The position numbers were made by a program, and so were the translations under genes. A model generated the notes under the pieces. It searched no databases, was not told the origin of the DNA, and saw only the letters and a list, made by a program, of their open reading frames with translations. Below are positions 22,869 to 35,394 of a stretch of 64,000 nucleotides of DNA, piece after piece; positions within the stretch are counted from its first letter, which is position 1, and each line of letters opens with the position of its first letter. Source of the DNA: Triglochin maritima (taxonomy: Eukaryota > Streptophyta > Magnoliopsida > Alismatales > Juncaginaceae). The stretch lies in NCBI GenBank assembly GCA_963682175.1, contig OY821777.1, forward strand, positions 16,698,001-16,762,000. The letters run 5' to 3'.

Positions 22869-25664
22869 TGTTGGCTTTTAGGCCCTAATATATGTTAATT
22901 TTGATGATTAATCAAACTAATCTTAATCAATCAACCTAGTCAATCAAAGTGGGCAAACATGATTACATGCATTGCACATATACTTGCAAATCATTTTAAT
23001 ATGTTGATCAAGATTATCAAGAGAAGAAGCATTAGGACAAAGTGTAACATCCTGAATTCAAGAGTAAAATATGAAAGCGAACAAACAATTTTTTTCTAAC
23101 AAAATTCAAGACATTACCAGTCAGTAATATATATTTAATTGTATATGAAGGTGGGACAATACAAAATCCTATATAATATTTTACAAAATTACATGGGATT
23201 CAATTACAAAACTCATGACACGATGGAACACAAAATCTCTATCAAACAAACACATAGCCAGTAAACGGTTCCACGTATACAGTCAATCAATATTGTCCAC
23301 CCGCAAAAACGATATGTCCACATGATTACTAGCTAGAACCAACCTATTCTGCTTCAAAATCTGCAAGAAAGACAAAATAATCTGCCTGAGTCTTTAAAAT
23401 TAAAGACCCAGCATGCAAGCAATATCTACCTAGTTATTTAGGTTAGGCTACAAAAATTGTTCAAATAATTCCAGAAGATTCATTTAAACAATACAATAAC
23501 ATGAAAATAATATAATTCTCAGAATTCAATTTCAGGAAAATTAGAGCGACAAGAAAAATGTCATCAAATTTGTACCTTAACAACTACATGCATTATTAAT
23601 GCATAACATAATTAAATCAGTCATCTCTATTTCAAATCATCAGTTTTGACCCACTACGGTTCAAATTCAGTTCAATGCAGATTAATCCTGAAAATCAATT
23701 AATATTTACCCGGACCACCCACCGCAGGCACATTGCGGTATTCGGTCAACGCATAAGCCAACCTCACACCCATTATTTCAATTTCCCAATTTATCTAACA
23801 TTAGACTCTTGTGAGTCCCTCATACTCTACCTGTATTAGTCAGTTGACAACAGGTCTAAGTCTTGTGGTCTTATCATTGCCACACGATCCACTATGGATC
23901 TAGTTGCCCCATCAGGCCGGCTCGTCCGCCTACACTCAAACGAGTCAGGGTACTCCGAAAAGCCAGTAGTGCCAGACAATTCAGTTATCATAATCTTATT
24001 TTAATATGCATAATACTATTCCTTCATTTAACAACAAAAAACCCTTAACAAAATCAAATAAATATGAATCATAGGTTTGAAACAATAATCACCTCATTTG
24101 TATAGCAATGATATCAACTAAACATTATTTCCACTATGGATTATACATCACACATTTCAAATATGAAATCTCAACCTACTCCTGAAATTAACAAATAAAA
24201 CATCTCAAATTAAGGAATATAACACCTTAAATCTCCAAAACTACACATGCAGCAGAAATTTTCAGAACTTAACCAACATGCAAATATGCACTAATTACTG
24301 AATTTTTAATTCATCTACAAGCATTTCATCGGGTAATAGAAAATAAGAAGTGATGCAACTACTTTTCTACCTTCTAACAAAGAGGTAGATGAAAAATCCT
24401 ACATAACCAAGAAGAGAAACTTCTCCATTAACCACTCAAAATTTTCAGTCAACATAAAGTCCCATCTAACTATAACAACTGTGGTATATATATACTAGCC
24501 TATCTTCCCACCATGTTTTTTGGTGAGCTTCATCTCTGAATCGAATGCCCACCATTTTTTTTACTTCATCTAACCCCTTTTGTTATCACTTAAGGACCAA
24601 ATGATTTGAGCAATGTCAAGAAACTAGAAAAGAAATCATAACGTCAATTCCAAATCTCGATCCTCACTAATTCAATACAACTATGGTCTTGCCCAAATCA
24701 TTGGAGTTCTAACTCAAACAAAAAGTGGATTTGGTTCCTACCCACTAGAACTCCTGCATACCTTGGCCAAATATCAACAGTAGAAGTTGAGAGGAAACCG
24801 AAGCAAGACGAACACGACGGTGGCGAGAAAACCACCCGAACTCCCATCCCTCTCCACTTCTCCTTCTTTTCTTCTCTGAAAACCCCCAAAATAAGCCCAA
24901 GCCTCCATCGGTTCATTGGGTGGAGATACAAATTGGAAAATTTCCAATCAAGCCTTCAAATCTTTCAGATATAACTTTAGTGAACAACTTACATAAATTT
25001 CACTTAAGTCCACATCTAACTTATCTATTTGTTTTGATTAAGGTTGTCTATTTTATTTATTCTTGGTTAGGATAAGATGTTACCCAAAGACTTAAAATTT
25101 TAACAAAGCTTTGGACCAAGACTTGTACTTTTTCATTTATTGAGTCCATAGGATCAAATGTAAACTTGAGTACTATGATTCAGTCTCAGCCCAATTCAGA
25201 CGACAAAACCTCTAATGGATGACCGGAATTATCATATCAGTAACTGTTAAACTCCTCTCTGAAATGATCCACTCGGACGACCGATTGTCATTCGGTCAAC
25301 CGAATCGTCTTGGATCGGTTTTGGATTTTACTCCAACGGTCACATTCGTATTTTGTCGTAGAGTCCATTTGACTTGTCCATTTTCGGACAATCGATCTAT
25401 TATCAAGTCAACTGTTTATTTCTTGGCCTCTGGCACAATGACTCTTTCCACGTATCAATATAGTGTTGGACTCACAACGGATATTTGATTTCCAACCGTT
25501 GGCATTTAAAGACAAACTATTGATCTGGACGACTTATCTCTTGTAACTAGAGTCGATTAATTCAATATTGTTATTTTGGATCGGTCAACCAAACCCAATT
25601 CGGTCAACCAAAATTAAATCAAAGGAAATTCGACAAAAGTAACTAGATGTTGGTGATTGGTTAT
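22869..25664 (+). repeat. Ty1-copia (SIRE-like) LTR piece split by a solo LTR
   Basis: It starts TGTTGGCTTTTAGGCCC and runs on with TTTTGATGATTAATCAAAC, an LTR opening common in plant SIRE/Angela-like copia elements. It is interrupted at 23043-25084 and continues at 25085 with repeated GGTCAACC motifs up to 25664, where another LTR starts. No TATA or far end is seen in this piece. Confidence 0.4.
23043..25084. mobile_element. Probable solo LTR (Ty3 Del/Tekay-like), ~2.04 kb
   Basis: The ends are TGTAACATC and GATGTTACC, near-inverted termini typical of Del/Tekay-type LTRs. The 5-bp sequence CAAAG directly borders both sides (23038-23042 and 25085-25089), a target-site duplication. No ORF or primer site is present inside, so it is best explained as a solo LTR left by LTR-LTR recombination. 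A non-coding DNA transposon is the alternative. Confidence 0.55.
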
Positions 25665-26424
25665 TGATGAGTTTTAAAATTTAACCACAAGCGTACGGTG
25701 TCGTAGCATACGGGTCGAACACAAGGAGGCGATGATGAATTCCAATTTGAATGATTTATGCAACTAAACTAACATGCATGCAAAAACCTTTGGTGGAGAG
25801 AACTTGATTGTTTTTTTTCCTTTTTTCTTTTATGAATCGTGCACCTAATGATTTAAGTTAAGCTAAACTAAGGATATTGAGATGAGAATTCAGATATTAT
25901 AATTGGAAATGAGGTTTATGAATTTAGGGTTGATAAGAATTCAAGGTTGAGAAAATAATGAGATTTAGATTATAGAAACTAAGCATCACATAAACAATGT
26001 GTTCTTAAGTGATAAAAATTTACTCCAACCTTATATCTAACAAGATTAAATAGTGTATTCTTACGAAATTATATACTTGTTCTTTAAGATTTCAGTGATA
26101 AAACCCATATAGTTAAATTCACTAAAACAAAACAAATAAAAGATTAACAACAATAAGAATAACTACACTTCGAAGCTCACTTTTCTCAATCCTTTCATTC
26201 CTATCAACCCGATCCGTCTATCTCATCCCACAGTGCGGTAAGAGACATGGGGAGAAACATAGGAAAAACAAGATTGAGAAGAAGAAAAACAAAATATTAC
26301 AAAGGACCCAACAATAATAATAAAAGAACGCAAACATCAAACTAGTAAAAAACAATAAGTAAAAGAAGAAAATTTATTTTATTGCTACAATAGCTCTGAA
26401 ATTTTTTTCATTACACTTTTGAAA
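25665..26424 (-). repeat. Diverged LTR portion related to elements 3 and 4
   Basis: It starts TGATGAG and contains TACGGGTCGAACACAAGGAGG, which matches the U5 edge of the element 3 and 4 LTRs. Later parts can be aligned only loosely (region around 26190-26300). It stops where an inverted piece of element 3 leader begins. Confidence 0.6.
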
Positions 26425-26434
26425 ATTAAAACAA

Positions 26435-26544
26435 AGGCCTTAGTGCATGCATCATCTAGTGTTTTGTATGCATTATTCTTGCTAAATTCTTGCAAATTAA
26501 TTCTTGTTGAAGAGTGCTGGAGTCAAGGTACGTATTGCGGTTTT
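26435..26544 (+). repeat. Inverted copy of element 3 leader fused to its LTR
   Basis: These ~110 bp are the exact reverse complement, as far as I can see, of 31995-32104 in the element 3 leader. The junction into LTR sequence is at a shared GGTTTT (26539-26544). Confidence 0.85.
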
Positions 26545-27628
26545 GAGATTTTTGGGTTTTAATTATTTAAAGCAAGAAACAAGAACAAATAAAACTAAAA
26601 CAAGAACAAAGAGATGAATTCCGTCGGGTGGAGGTTTAGATTTAAGGTTTAGATTAGAGAATTTAGAAACTTATAATAAATCATATTAGTTATAAAGCAT
26701 TACATGATAAATGATTTAACATAAACTCAAGTAATCAAAATATACTAACACGAAATTAAAATAATAACATTCATTCATCTTCTCTTCACCCTAATCCGTC
26801 ACCTCCACCCTTTGGAAGGAGTTAGAAACTCATAGAGGGAGGAAGAAGGGGTCCTTGAGACATTACAAAAGAAAACTAAAAGTAAGAAATAAAAGACAGA
26901 ATTTTATTAATGAAAAGAAGATTACAAAACTAAAATTAAGAATAAAAACTAACACCAAAGACTAAGGACCCTTCTAACATCGTTCTCGGGTCTATTTATA
27001 GTTGCTACAAGGGATCTAGGTATAATATTGGAAAGTACACGTGTCCAGACACAACTGGACGAAATTGGAGCACACGGATCGATACTTGGGCGGAGGAAAT
27101 GCCGCATATTGTATGTGTGGTGCGGCGGAAACACCGCACAATCTGGCCTGATTTTGTCCGGATTTTGGTTGAATGTTTATGGTATGATTTGATCCTTCGT
27201 TGCGCGTCTGGATTGATTCTTTCCATTCTTTTGAACTCCGGATTAATTCCTTCACATATTTGGAGATATACATTGATTTTTCTATATTTTCTCCAAGAGA
27301 ATAAAAGCTACTCGTGATTTGCAATTAGGTCCTTGACTTTTTGCAGTTAAGTCCCCGGTTACTTTTGTGCTTATGTCCTTGTTCTTTTTGCAATTAGGAC
27401 TTGAATGCTTTTATGCTTGGATACATTTCCATTTGTAACCCTATAAACTTGAACTTGGTCTTTATGATAGAAATGAATCTTTTGCACGTGTTTATGCTCG
27501 GGATGTGGGTAAATTGCATTCAGGTCCCTGTATTCTGTAAATAAGACTAAACACATACCTTAGTAGCATTTATTGATGTAAAAGTAATCTAAATGAAAGA
27601 CATATGATGCAATGTATGCAATGCATCA
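26539..27628 (-). repeat. Element 3 3' LTR, missing ~136 bp of U5
   Basis: It matches 32699-33788 and ends GCATCA at 27628 next to the polypurine tract. The LTR edge TGATGGG expected at the left is replaced by the inverted leader copy. Confidence 0.88.
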
Positions 27629-27646
27629 AATACCCCCACACCTAGA
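27629..27646 (-). other. Polypurine tract of element 3
   Basis: The minus strand reads TAGGTGTGGGGGTATTT immediately before the 3' LTR. Confidence 0.8.
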
Positions 27647-27724
27647 TTTTGCTAGTCCCTAGCAAAACAGAAGATACGAAAAATAAAAACAGGGAAATCC
27701 TAACTCACTTTCGTAGGAATCACG

Positions 27725-27776
27725 GTTGCACTTAGCATGTGCAACAAGCCTTTAAACCTCCTTGTTGCCAAGGGGG
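27725..27776 (-). other. Conserved stem-loop pair in element 3 3' region
   Basis: GTTGCAC/GTGCAAC (27725-27745) and CCTCCTTG/CAAGGGGG (27757-27776, one G-T pair on the plus strand) match the pair in element 1 (3800-3851) in position and loop sequence. Confidence 0.5.
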
Positions 27777-28627
27777 AGGAGTGTTGTCTCCTGAGGGTTT
27801 TCAGCGGATATACCCACAAAATCCTGAATCAACATTTCATTAATAGTTCTCAATGTCCCTACCTCAACCATATACATCTCACTGAGAATTCTTGCATGCA
27901 CATTATATAAATCTAACTCATTAAAAATATGACTTGGTCTTTATTCCGCCAACATTCACACCACTAACCCTTCTACACATGTTTATCACTTGAATTATTT
28001 TGCACGCCTCCTCTGGTGGTGAAGTATCATTCGGATCAACCATGACATGGATCATTCTTTTAGCTTTGGGCCTTGAGTATTATTATTTTTTTGTTTTCTT
28101 TTCTTCCGTGATTCAACACATTTGCTTTTTGACACTTTTACCCTTTTTGCATTCGTGTAACGAGTTTGGTCGATAATCCCGAGCTAGTAGACTCAAGTTA
28201 CCGGGTTTCAAGATACCCCTACGGACCAGTGACTCAAAGGCTTGGGCTTTTGTAATCATTTTGCAAAATGTGTTTTCTTCACTTTATTCCTTTATTTTTT
28301 TTTTTTTTTTCCTCAAGGCTTAATTGCTATTAGAAGTCCACACTTCCCGGTATATTTTCCTCAACCTCTGCTTTTTATCAACCACTTCAAAGATTTGATT
28401 TATCCAATTTAAGTGCATACATGTCTTAAAGGGCAATGGGTTATTTCTTTGGAACTTAGATTTATGTCACAATTTCTACAAGCAGAACTATATAATAAGG
28501 AACAAAAACTCAATGCAATTTGTACACGGGTTTTAGCAGTTCAATCTTAAGCTATGTCATGAAACATTAATTTTTATTTTTATTTTTTTTTAAATAAAAG
28601 ACAGAATATATAGATAAATATATACAT

Positions 28628-28645
28628 AAACACCCCCCCACACCT
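28628..28645 (-). other. Internal polypurine-like tract of element 3
   Basis: The minus strand reads TAGGTGTGGGGGGGTGTTT, about 93 bp past the gag-protease stop and about 1.0 kb before the terminal tract. Confidence 0.55.
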
Positions 28646-28737
28646 AAATCATGCATTGTCCTCAATGTATGCAAATATAAAGCAAATGCACTTATTACCT
28701 TGATGAACTGCGGTGGACGGATGGAATTTGCTCAAAG

Positions 28738-31308
28738 TCAACCATAGTCAGAACTGGATTGAATGACACCATATTGGTGCATGTGTCCAGTTGAATTGTT
28801 CCTCATGTTGCAATGAGCATCCTGAGTTACAGGTTCCACACCCCTCACATAAATAGGTTCTCTTATTCGCTCGAGTGATGGTGGGTGTGTAGATGAATTC
28901 GTCCCCTTTTTCTTACTTCCTTTTTGATTTTGTGACGATTCAGAAATATTATAGATACGCGATTTCATCACAACATCACTTTGATTGCATGTTATTTCTG
29001 GCTCACTATCAATATGAAAGATATTGAATTCAGCTTTTAAGTTCCCAAAAGATAATTGCATGAGCCCATTTCGACATTTTATCAATGCTTCAGAAGTGGC
29101 CAAAAAGGGTCTGCCTAGAATTACAGGGATCTGTCGATTAGGATTTACAACAGGTGCGGTATCTAGTACGACAAAATCCACTGGGTAAATGAAGTCACCA
29201 ACCTTGATCAAAACATCCTCGACTATACCTCTTGGTTTCTTAATAGAACAATCAGCAAATTGAAGGGTTGTCTTAGAGGGTTTTAGTGGACCAAGGTTCA
29301 TTTGCTCATAGACAGAGTACGGGAGTAGGTTAACACTAGCACCAAGGTCTAGAAGGGCTCTGTTGATAAAAGTATCTCCTATTAGACATGAAATTGTGGG
29401 ACATCCAGGATCCTTATATTTTATAGGAGATGTGTTGGACAAAATAGAACTTATGTTTGCAGTTAAGAATGTCTTCTTTGGTACGTTTGTTTTTCTCTTT
29501 TTAGTGCACAAATCTTTTAAGAATTTAGCATAAGCAGGTATTTGTTGAATCATGTCTAAGAGTGGAATGTTCACCTTAACTTGCTTAAATACTTCCAAGA
29601 TTTTCTCTATTTGTGCACTTGAGTTCTTTTTTAGTCTATTGGGAAATGGGGCTTTAGGGACATAGACTCGCTCAGGTTCAGGTTGAGCTATGGGTTCAGG
29701 TTGAGTAGGTGGGTTGGGCGTTTCAGATTGGACGTCAGGTTCAATGGTCAGGTCATATGTGGGTGCTTGATGGCTAGATTGATTGGACACTCTAGGATTT
29801 ACCACATTGTTATCAACTTGTCTTCCGGACCGTAATGATACTACAGCATTTATTTGTTGGAACGGTCCTTCTTCATTAACCAGTTGAACCGGTCTAGGGT
29901 TGTTATTTCCTGAAGGTGGTTGATAGGATTGATATGAATTATTAGATCTAGGGTTCACCTCAGGTTGACTTGGAAACCGACCCTTTTCTCTTTCACCTAC
30001 TATTTGTGCTAGTTGGCTGACTTGTGTCTCTAGCCTTTGGAAGGTCTGGTTGGTTGTTTGTATAAAAGTTTTCATCAAATTTTCCAAGCTTGTCAACCTA
30101 ACCTCATGATCGTTATTGTTATTAAACCCAGATGATGTATTATTTTGGTTATACGGGTTTGGTTGTTGTCTAGGAGGTTGACCCTGTTGGTTTGATGAGA
30201 AATTGGAATTTTTACGCCAACCCGAATTATAGGTTGATGTGTATGGGTCATTTCTAGCATGGTTATACATGGCATTAACTTGGTCCCATTCCGCACAATC
30301 CTCCTTTACATGACCAGTCTTACCACATCTAGAGCACGGGATAGTCAAGGCTTGATTCACTCGGTTTTGGGTTTGTAGCTCTAAACTTTCCATTCTGCGC
30401 ATAAGGGTAGCTAGTTTTGCTTCAGCCGCTATGTTGGCATCTACAGCTAAGACACCTGGTTTGGGTTAACTTGCTATTCTAGATCCAATACTCGGGTTAA
30501 GCGGTGTTCTAGCATTGTCCCATTGCATACTGTTTTCAGCTAAATCCTCAAGGAAAGTCCAGGCATCATTTTCATTTTTCGACATAAAGTTCCCTTGGCT
30601 TACGGATTCTACCATAACCCTAGATGTGGGTGTCAATCCCTCATAAATAATTTGACATAATTGCCATCTCGGAATTCCATGATGAGGGCATTGGGTCAGA
30701 ACACTTTTGAATCTTTCTAGATAGGAATAGAACGGCTCGCTCTCAGACTGAACGAATGCAACAATTTCATTCCTAATCCTCATAGTCTTATGGTTGGGGA
30801 AATATTTTTTTAGGAATACTTGAACAAACTCAGCCCAACTTCTAATGGATCTTTCGGCTAGACTATATAGCCATTTCTTAGCGTCGTCCTTTAATGCAAG
30901 AGGCACAAATTTCAGACGCACTGCCTCTTCAGGGATATGCTGGTATTGCATAAGAGAGCAGATTTCCTCAAATTCTCTAAGGAAGAGATATGGGTCTTCC
31001 CTAGAGGTGAACTTAGGCAACATACTCATGTATTGTGCCTTAAGTTCGAAGTCGCGACCCGGGATGGTGGGCATAACGATGCACGATGGCTGAGCAGCCA
31101 TCGCTGGATAGCATCGATCCCTCAGAGTTATGGGTTGCACAACAGGTGGGTCCACTACATTCTCACCCATTGGATCTGGGTGAGGTGGTGCAACAGGTGG
31201 ATTGGGGTTAAGTTCCAGACTGGAATCTAGATGAACTCGTGAGAGTCGATTACTCAAGTCCCGAATCCAAATCTGAGTGCACCGGGTTGAATCAATTTTT
31301 GAATTCAA
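28738..31308 (-). pseudogene. Element 3 gag-protease, one nonsense codon
   Basis: The upstream part (30466-31308, 280 codons) is a Ty3-type capsid region with YLFLREFEEICSLMQYQH, KKWLYSL and the QCPHHGIPRWQLCQIIYEGL stretch. It ends at TAA after GSRIAS, where element 4 has CAA. The downstream part (28738-30402, 554 codons) holds a CCHC knuckle (CSRCGKTGHVKEDC, ~20 residues in), a helical segment (TFIQTTNQTFQRLETQVSQL), a proline-rich linker, and a retropepsin with ALLDLGASVNLLP (catalytic Asp in DLG, usual for Athila-like proteases) and VILGRPFLAT. The frame ends with SSSDYG. Gag would package RNA and the protease would cleave Gag. The true start is uncertain. Confidence 0.85.
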
Positions 31309-32538
31309 ATTCGGAATTTAAATTCCAACTTTAAGTTCAAGAATTAATTAAATTTTTTTTTATATATTTTCGTTTTTTTTTGTTTTTTTTTTCAAAAGGG
31401 AAACAAACAATAGAATGGGGAAGAAGGGAAACCTAACTCTAAAGATAGAAAGAGGGTTGGTCAGAAATTTCCTAAACAAGCACGGTTCAAACAATCCTAG
31501 ACCTAGTGTAGCTTAAGTCTAGACGACTCCTAACTGGTTGAGTCGAATTGATTCGCTTGATTCACCTCCCTCACTAATCAAACCAACTTGGTCAGGCCGT
31601 GTATAGCTAGTGGGGGCGCTTCCGACAGAGTCGGTGCCAATTAGACAACCACTTCGCTTGGAAGACTTACGTCAACACAAAAACATTTTCTAGACACCAA
31701 ATTAAATTCGATCAGCTTCAAGTCATAGCAAGTCAAACCAATCTTCTCCTTAATTGAGTCTGAATCCTTAGGGGCCAATGTCTAATTGATTTTAATTTTA
31801 AAGCTTGGGTGACACTTTAGGATTGTTATTTGTGGGCCACGGAAGGGTGATGAAATCCCCACCGTATCTTTTACTACGGAGTTGCCCTTAAGGTAGTTTC
31901 ACTTAAATCTAGCAAAGATAGTCAAACAATGGTCTTTAGAGGGGGCAATTGCAAGGTTGTATGCAAACTAAATTATATGCCTAAATGCAATCGATAAAAA
32001 CCGCAATACGTACCTTGACTCCAGCACTCTTCAACAAGAATTAATTTGCAAGAATTTAGCAAGAATAATGCATACAAAACACTAGATGATGCATGCACTA
32101 AGGCCTTTCTAATTTTGCCAATTTTAGGTCAGAGTTGAATTATTGCCAATTATGGAATTTTTGCCCTAACACATGCAGTTCTATGAAAAGGAAATTTTCT
32201 GAAACTAGAAATTACGAGGAAAAAGGCAACAAAGGTTACCTACGCAATGCTCAGTCGAGTTCGCCGCCCGCTCTCGAAATTCCAGTAGCTCCTCGCGTCC
32301 ACCCAGAGATGAGTCGCGTCCCAGAAAAATTTGAAGCCCAGAAGCTCCAAGTGTGCGGCGGATTCGCCGCAAGTTGTTCTTCAGGTGCGGCGATTTCGCC
32401 GCTCGTTTAGCTCAGATGGTGCTCGGATTTCGCCGCGCACTCTGTTGTCTCCTGAAACACAAATCCAAATAGTTAGATCGCGCACAAGATAAACAGAACA
32501 GAATCGAAATCAACAAAAAAAACAAAATCTGCGTCGCC

Positions 32539-32556
32539 TCCCCGGCAACGGCGCCA
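32539..32556 (-). other. Primer-binding site of element 3 (tRNA-Asp)
   Basis: 18-nt match to the tRNA-Asp 3' end, six bases from the LTR edge at 32563. Confidence 0.9.
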
Positions 32557-32562
32557 AAAACT

Positions 32563-33788
32563 TGATGGGAATTAAATTTATACCGCAAGTGCACGGCGTC
32601 AATGAAGACGTGGCAAATACGGGTCGAACACAAGGAGGGAGAGATTCTGTTTTTAGTGTGATTTCGATTGGAGAAAAGAAGGAGAGAAGAATTAAGTTGG
32701 TTTTGAGATTTTTGGGTTTTAATTATTTAAAGCAAGAAACAAGAACAAATAAAACTAAAACAAGAACAAAGAGATGAATTCCGTCGGGTGGAGGTTTAGA
32801 TTTAAGGTTTAGATTAGAGAATTTAGAAACTTATAATAAATCATATTAGTTATAAAGCATTACATGATAAATGATTTAACATAAACTCAAGTAATCAAAA
32901 TATACTAACACGAAATTAAAATAATAACATTCATTCATCTTCTCTTCACCCTAATCCGTCACCTCCACCCTTTGGAAGGAGTTAGAAACTCATAGAGGGA
33001 GGAAGAAGGGGTCCTTGAGACATTACAAAAGAAAACTAAAAGTAAGAAATAAAAGACAGAATTTTATTAATGAAAAGAAGATTACAAAACTAAAATTAAG
33101 AATAAAAACTAACACCAAAGACTAAGGACCCTTCTAACATCGTTCTCGGGTTTATTTATAGTTGCTACAAGGGATCTAGGTATAATATTGGAAAGTACAC
33201 GTGTCCAGACACAACTGGACGAAATTGGAGCACACGGATCGATGCTTGGGCGGCGGAAACGCCGTACATTGTATGTGTGGTGCGGCGGAAACGCCGCACA
33301 ATCTGGCCTGATTTTGTCCGGATTTTGGTTGAATGTTTATGGTATGATTTGATCCTTCGTTGCGCGTCTGGATTGATTCTTTCCATTCTTTTGAACTCCG
33401 GATTAATTCCTTCACGTATTTGGAGATATACATTGATTTTTCTATATTTTCTCCAAGTGAATAAAAGCTACTCGTGATTTACAATTAGTTCCTTGACTTT
33501 TTGCAGTTAAGTCCCCGGTTACTTTTGTGCTTATGTCCTTGTTCTTTTTGCAATTAGGACTTGAATGCTTTTATGCTTGGATACATTTCCATTTGTAACC
33601 CGATAAACTTGAACTTGGTCTTTATGATAGAAATGAATCTTTTGCACGCGTTTATGCTCGGGATGTGGGTAAATTGCATTCAGGTCCCTGTATTCTGTAA
33701 ATAAGACTAAACACATACCTTAGTAGCATTTATTGATGTAAAAGTAATCTAAATGAAAGACATATGATGCAATGTATGCAATGCATCA
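32563..33788 (-). repeat. Element 3 5' LTR, intact, 1226 bp
   Basis: It starts TGATGGG and ends ATGCATCA, giving TGATG/CATCA inverted termini. The minus-strand TATAAATA at 33153-33160 lies 90-139 bp downstream of a GC-rich palindromic doublet (33250-33299). Confidence 0.92.
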
Positions 33789-34847
33789 TATAGTTTGAAG
33801 GTTTTTGCTTGGATGTCATTACTAAATAGCTTATTTCACTTTATGTCATCACTACACCTACTATTTGTGCTAATGTCATTACTTTTTACAACTAATTAAT
33901 CTAATGTCATTGAAAATGTAGGACCCACACCAATCCACAAAAACAGTTTCGTTTTTTTAAATCTGTGATTTGGGTAAGTTGCAACATTCCCTCAAATAAT
34001 ACTATTTTGGAAACAAATAGAAACTTCCCTCAAAATTACATTTAAGGACACATAAAAAACCAGAAAACAAAATTTACTCCAACCCCCTTCACCCCCCCCC
34101 CCCCAACCCCCTTCATCCAAAGCTCCCTCATCCAACCCCCCCCCCCCCCCTTCTCCCCCTTCTCTCCCCATCGAACCCCCCTTATTCAAACCCTAACAAG
34201 TCGTCCAAAACCCTCTACACTTTGCCAAAACCTGAACTCGACTGTTAGCACTTGGACCTTTGACGGCGATGACAGGGTTCGAGCGGGCTCGACGGTGAGT
34301 GTAGTATGCCATGGTGTTAGGGGAATGGAAAGTGGAACCCTAACAATAGAGGTGGAGAGTGCAATTCAACTTTCGAGCACTCGAGAGCTCCAAATGTGAG
34401 AAACCCTAAATTTTGACCGAAAATCCAAATCACGATCCAAAGTGGCCCGTTGTCATCACGTTAGATCTTATTTATACTAATTGAAGGTACAGGAAAGTTC
34501 AATACAAGAATTCTAACTAACTGGAAGAGAAATTTTAAAAATAACAAAATGAACAACAAAACCCTAAAATGCCAGCTCACATTGGGAAGACGGTGAACAG
34601 TAAAATCCCTAACAATTGCAACCAATGCCCTGGGACTTGCGTCCTGCTGATCTGGATTCTCAGTCGTGTGATCTTACCTGCCAGATCTCGGACGACCGTC
34701 TGATTGGGTTTAAGTCATTAATCCAGGCCCGTTGGATGCTTCACCATCCCATCGGATCAAATGGAGGGATAGATGGGAGGAGACCCAACCCGATTAACGG
34801 TAGTTCTTAACCAATCTGATTCTCCCCTTATCAAACTGAATCCCCTC

Positions 34848-35394
34848 TTACCACTCATACATGTTTTTGTTCAGTTCTATTGTTTCCCATCTTTTTCTTA
34901 ATTGAATGTATTCTGGCTGTTCTTGATAGGTGACTCTGACTTCTTCCAGCCAGGAGGTGACCAGGAGGGAGAGGGCACTGAGAGAAGGAGTTTGTGGTTC
35001 TTTAGAAGGCTCCTCCATTACCCTAGATAGGGCATCAACTGCATGTTGGGTTGAAGTGTGTATTTTTTGCGTCATCATATGTTGCAAGCTTTGATGATCA
35101 GTTCTAAGTACAAAAGGTTGGTACATCACGTAGGATCTCCACTTCTGAATGGCAAACAATGCAACTTCCATCTCCTTCTCATATAAACTCATCCCCAGTT
35201 GCCTCCCTTTAAATGCTTGACTTATGAAAGCAATAGGTCTTCCTTGTTGCATGAGTACAGCTCCCAAACCCACCCCCACTAGCATCACATTCCACTGTGA
35301 AGGGTTCTAAAAATTTTGGGAGGGCTAAGACAGATTCTGATGATCTCCTCCTCCTTCCCTTGTTGGTCGGAGATGCGGGTGTAGGAACCAGCAA
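34848..35394 (-). pseudogene. Ty3/gypsy RNase H fragment
   Basis: The frame at 34848-35288 (146 codons) carries the RNase H region of a Ty3 polyprotein: GRPIAFISQAFKGRQLG, LYEKEMEVALFAIQKWRSY and LRTDHQSLQHM, then DALSR. A second frame (35209-35394) supplies the preceding LPKFLEPFTVECDASGGG, so there is a frameshift near 35270. About 40 residues normally found between LQHM and DALSR are deleted. It directly abuts copia gag sequence on the same strand. Confidence 0.75.

Larger units (their letters stand above)
26539..33788 (-). mobile_element. Element 3: gag-protease-only Ty3-like LTR retrotransposon
   Basis: On the minus strand: intact 5' LTR (32563-33788), tRNA-Asp primer site, ~1.2-kb leader, Gag plus retropepsin (31308 to 28738), an internal polypurine-like tract, ~1 kb of conserved non-coding DNA, the terminal polypurine tract, and a 3' LTR lacking its last ~136 bp (26539-27628). 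There is no reverse transcriptase, RNase H or integrase, and no room for them. Protein and primer type point to the Athila/Tat branch. By eye the two LTRs differ at about a dozen sites in 1.09 kb, so the element is fairly young. No matching target duplication is found, in keeping with the rearranged left end. Confidence 0.88.
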
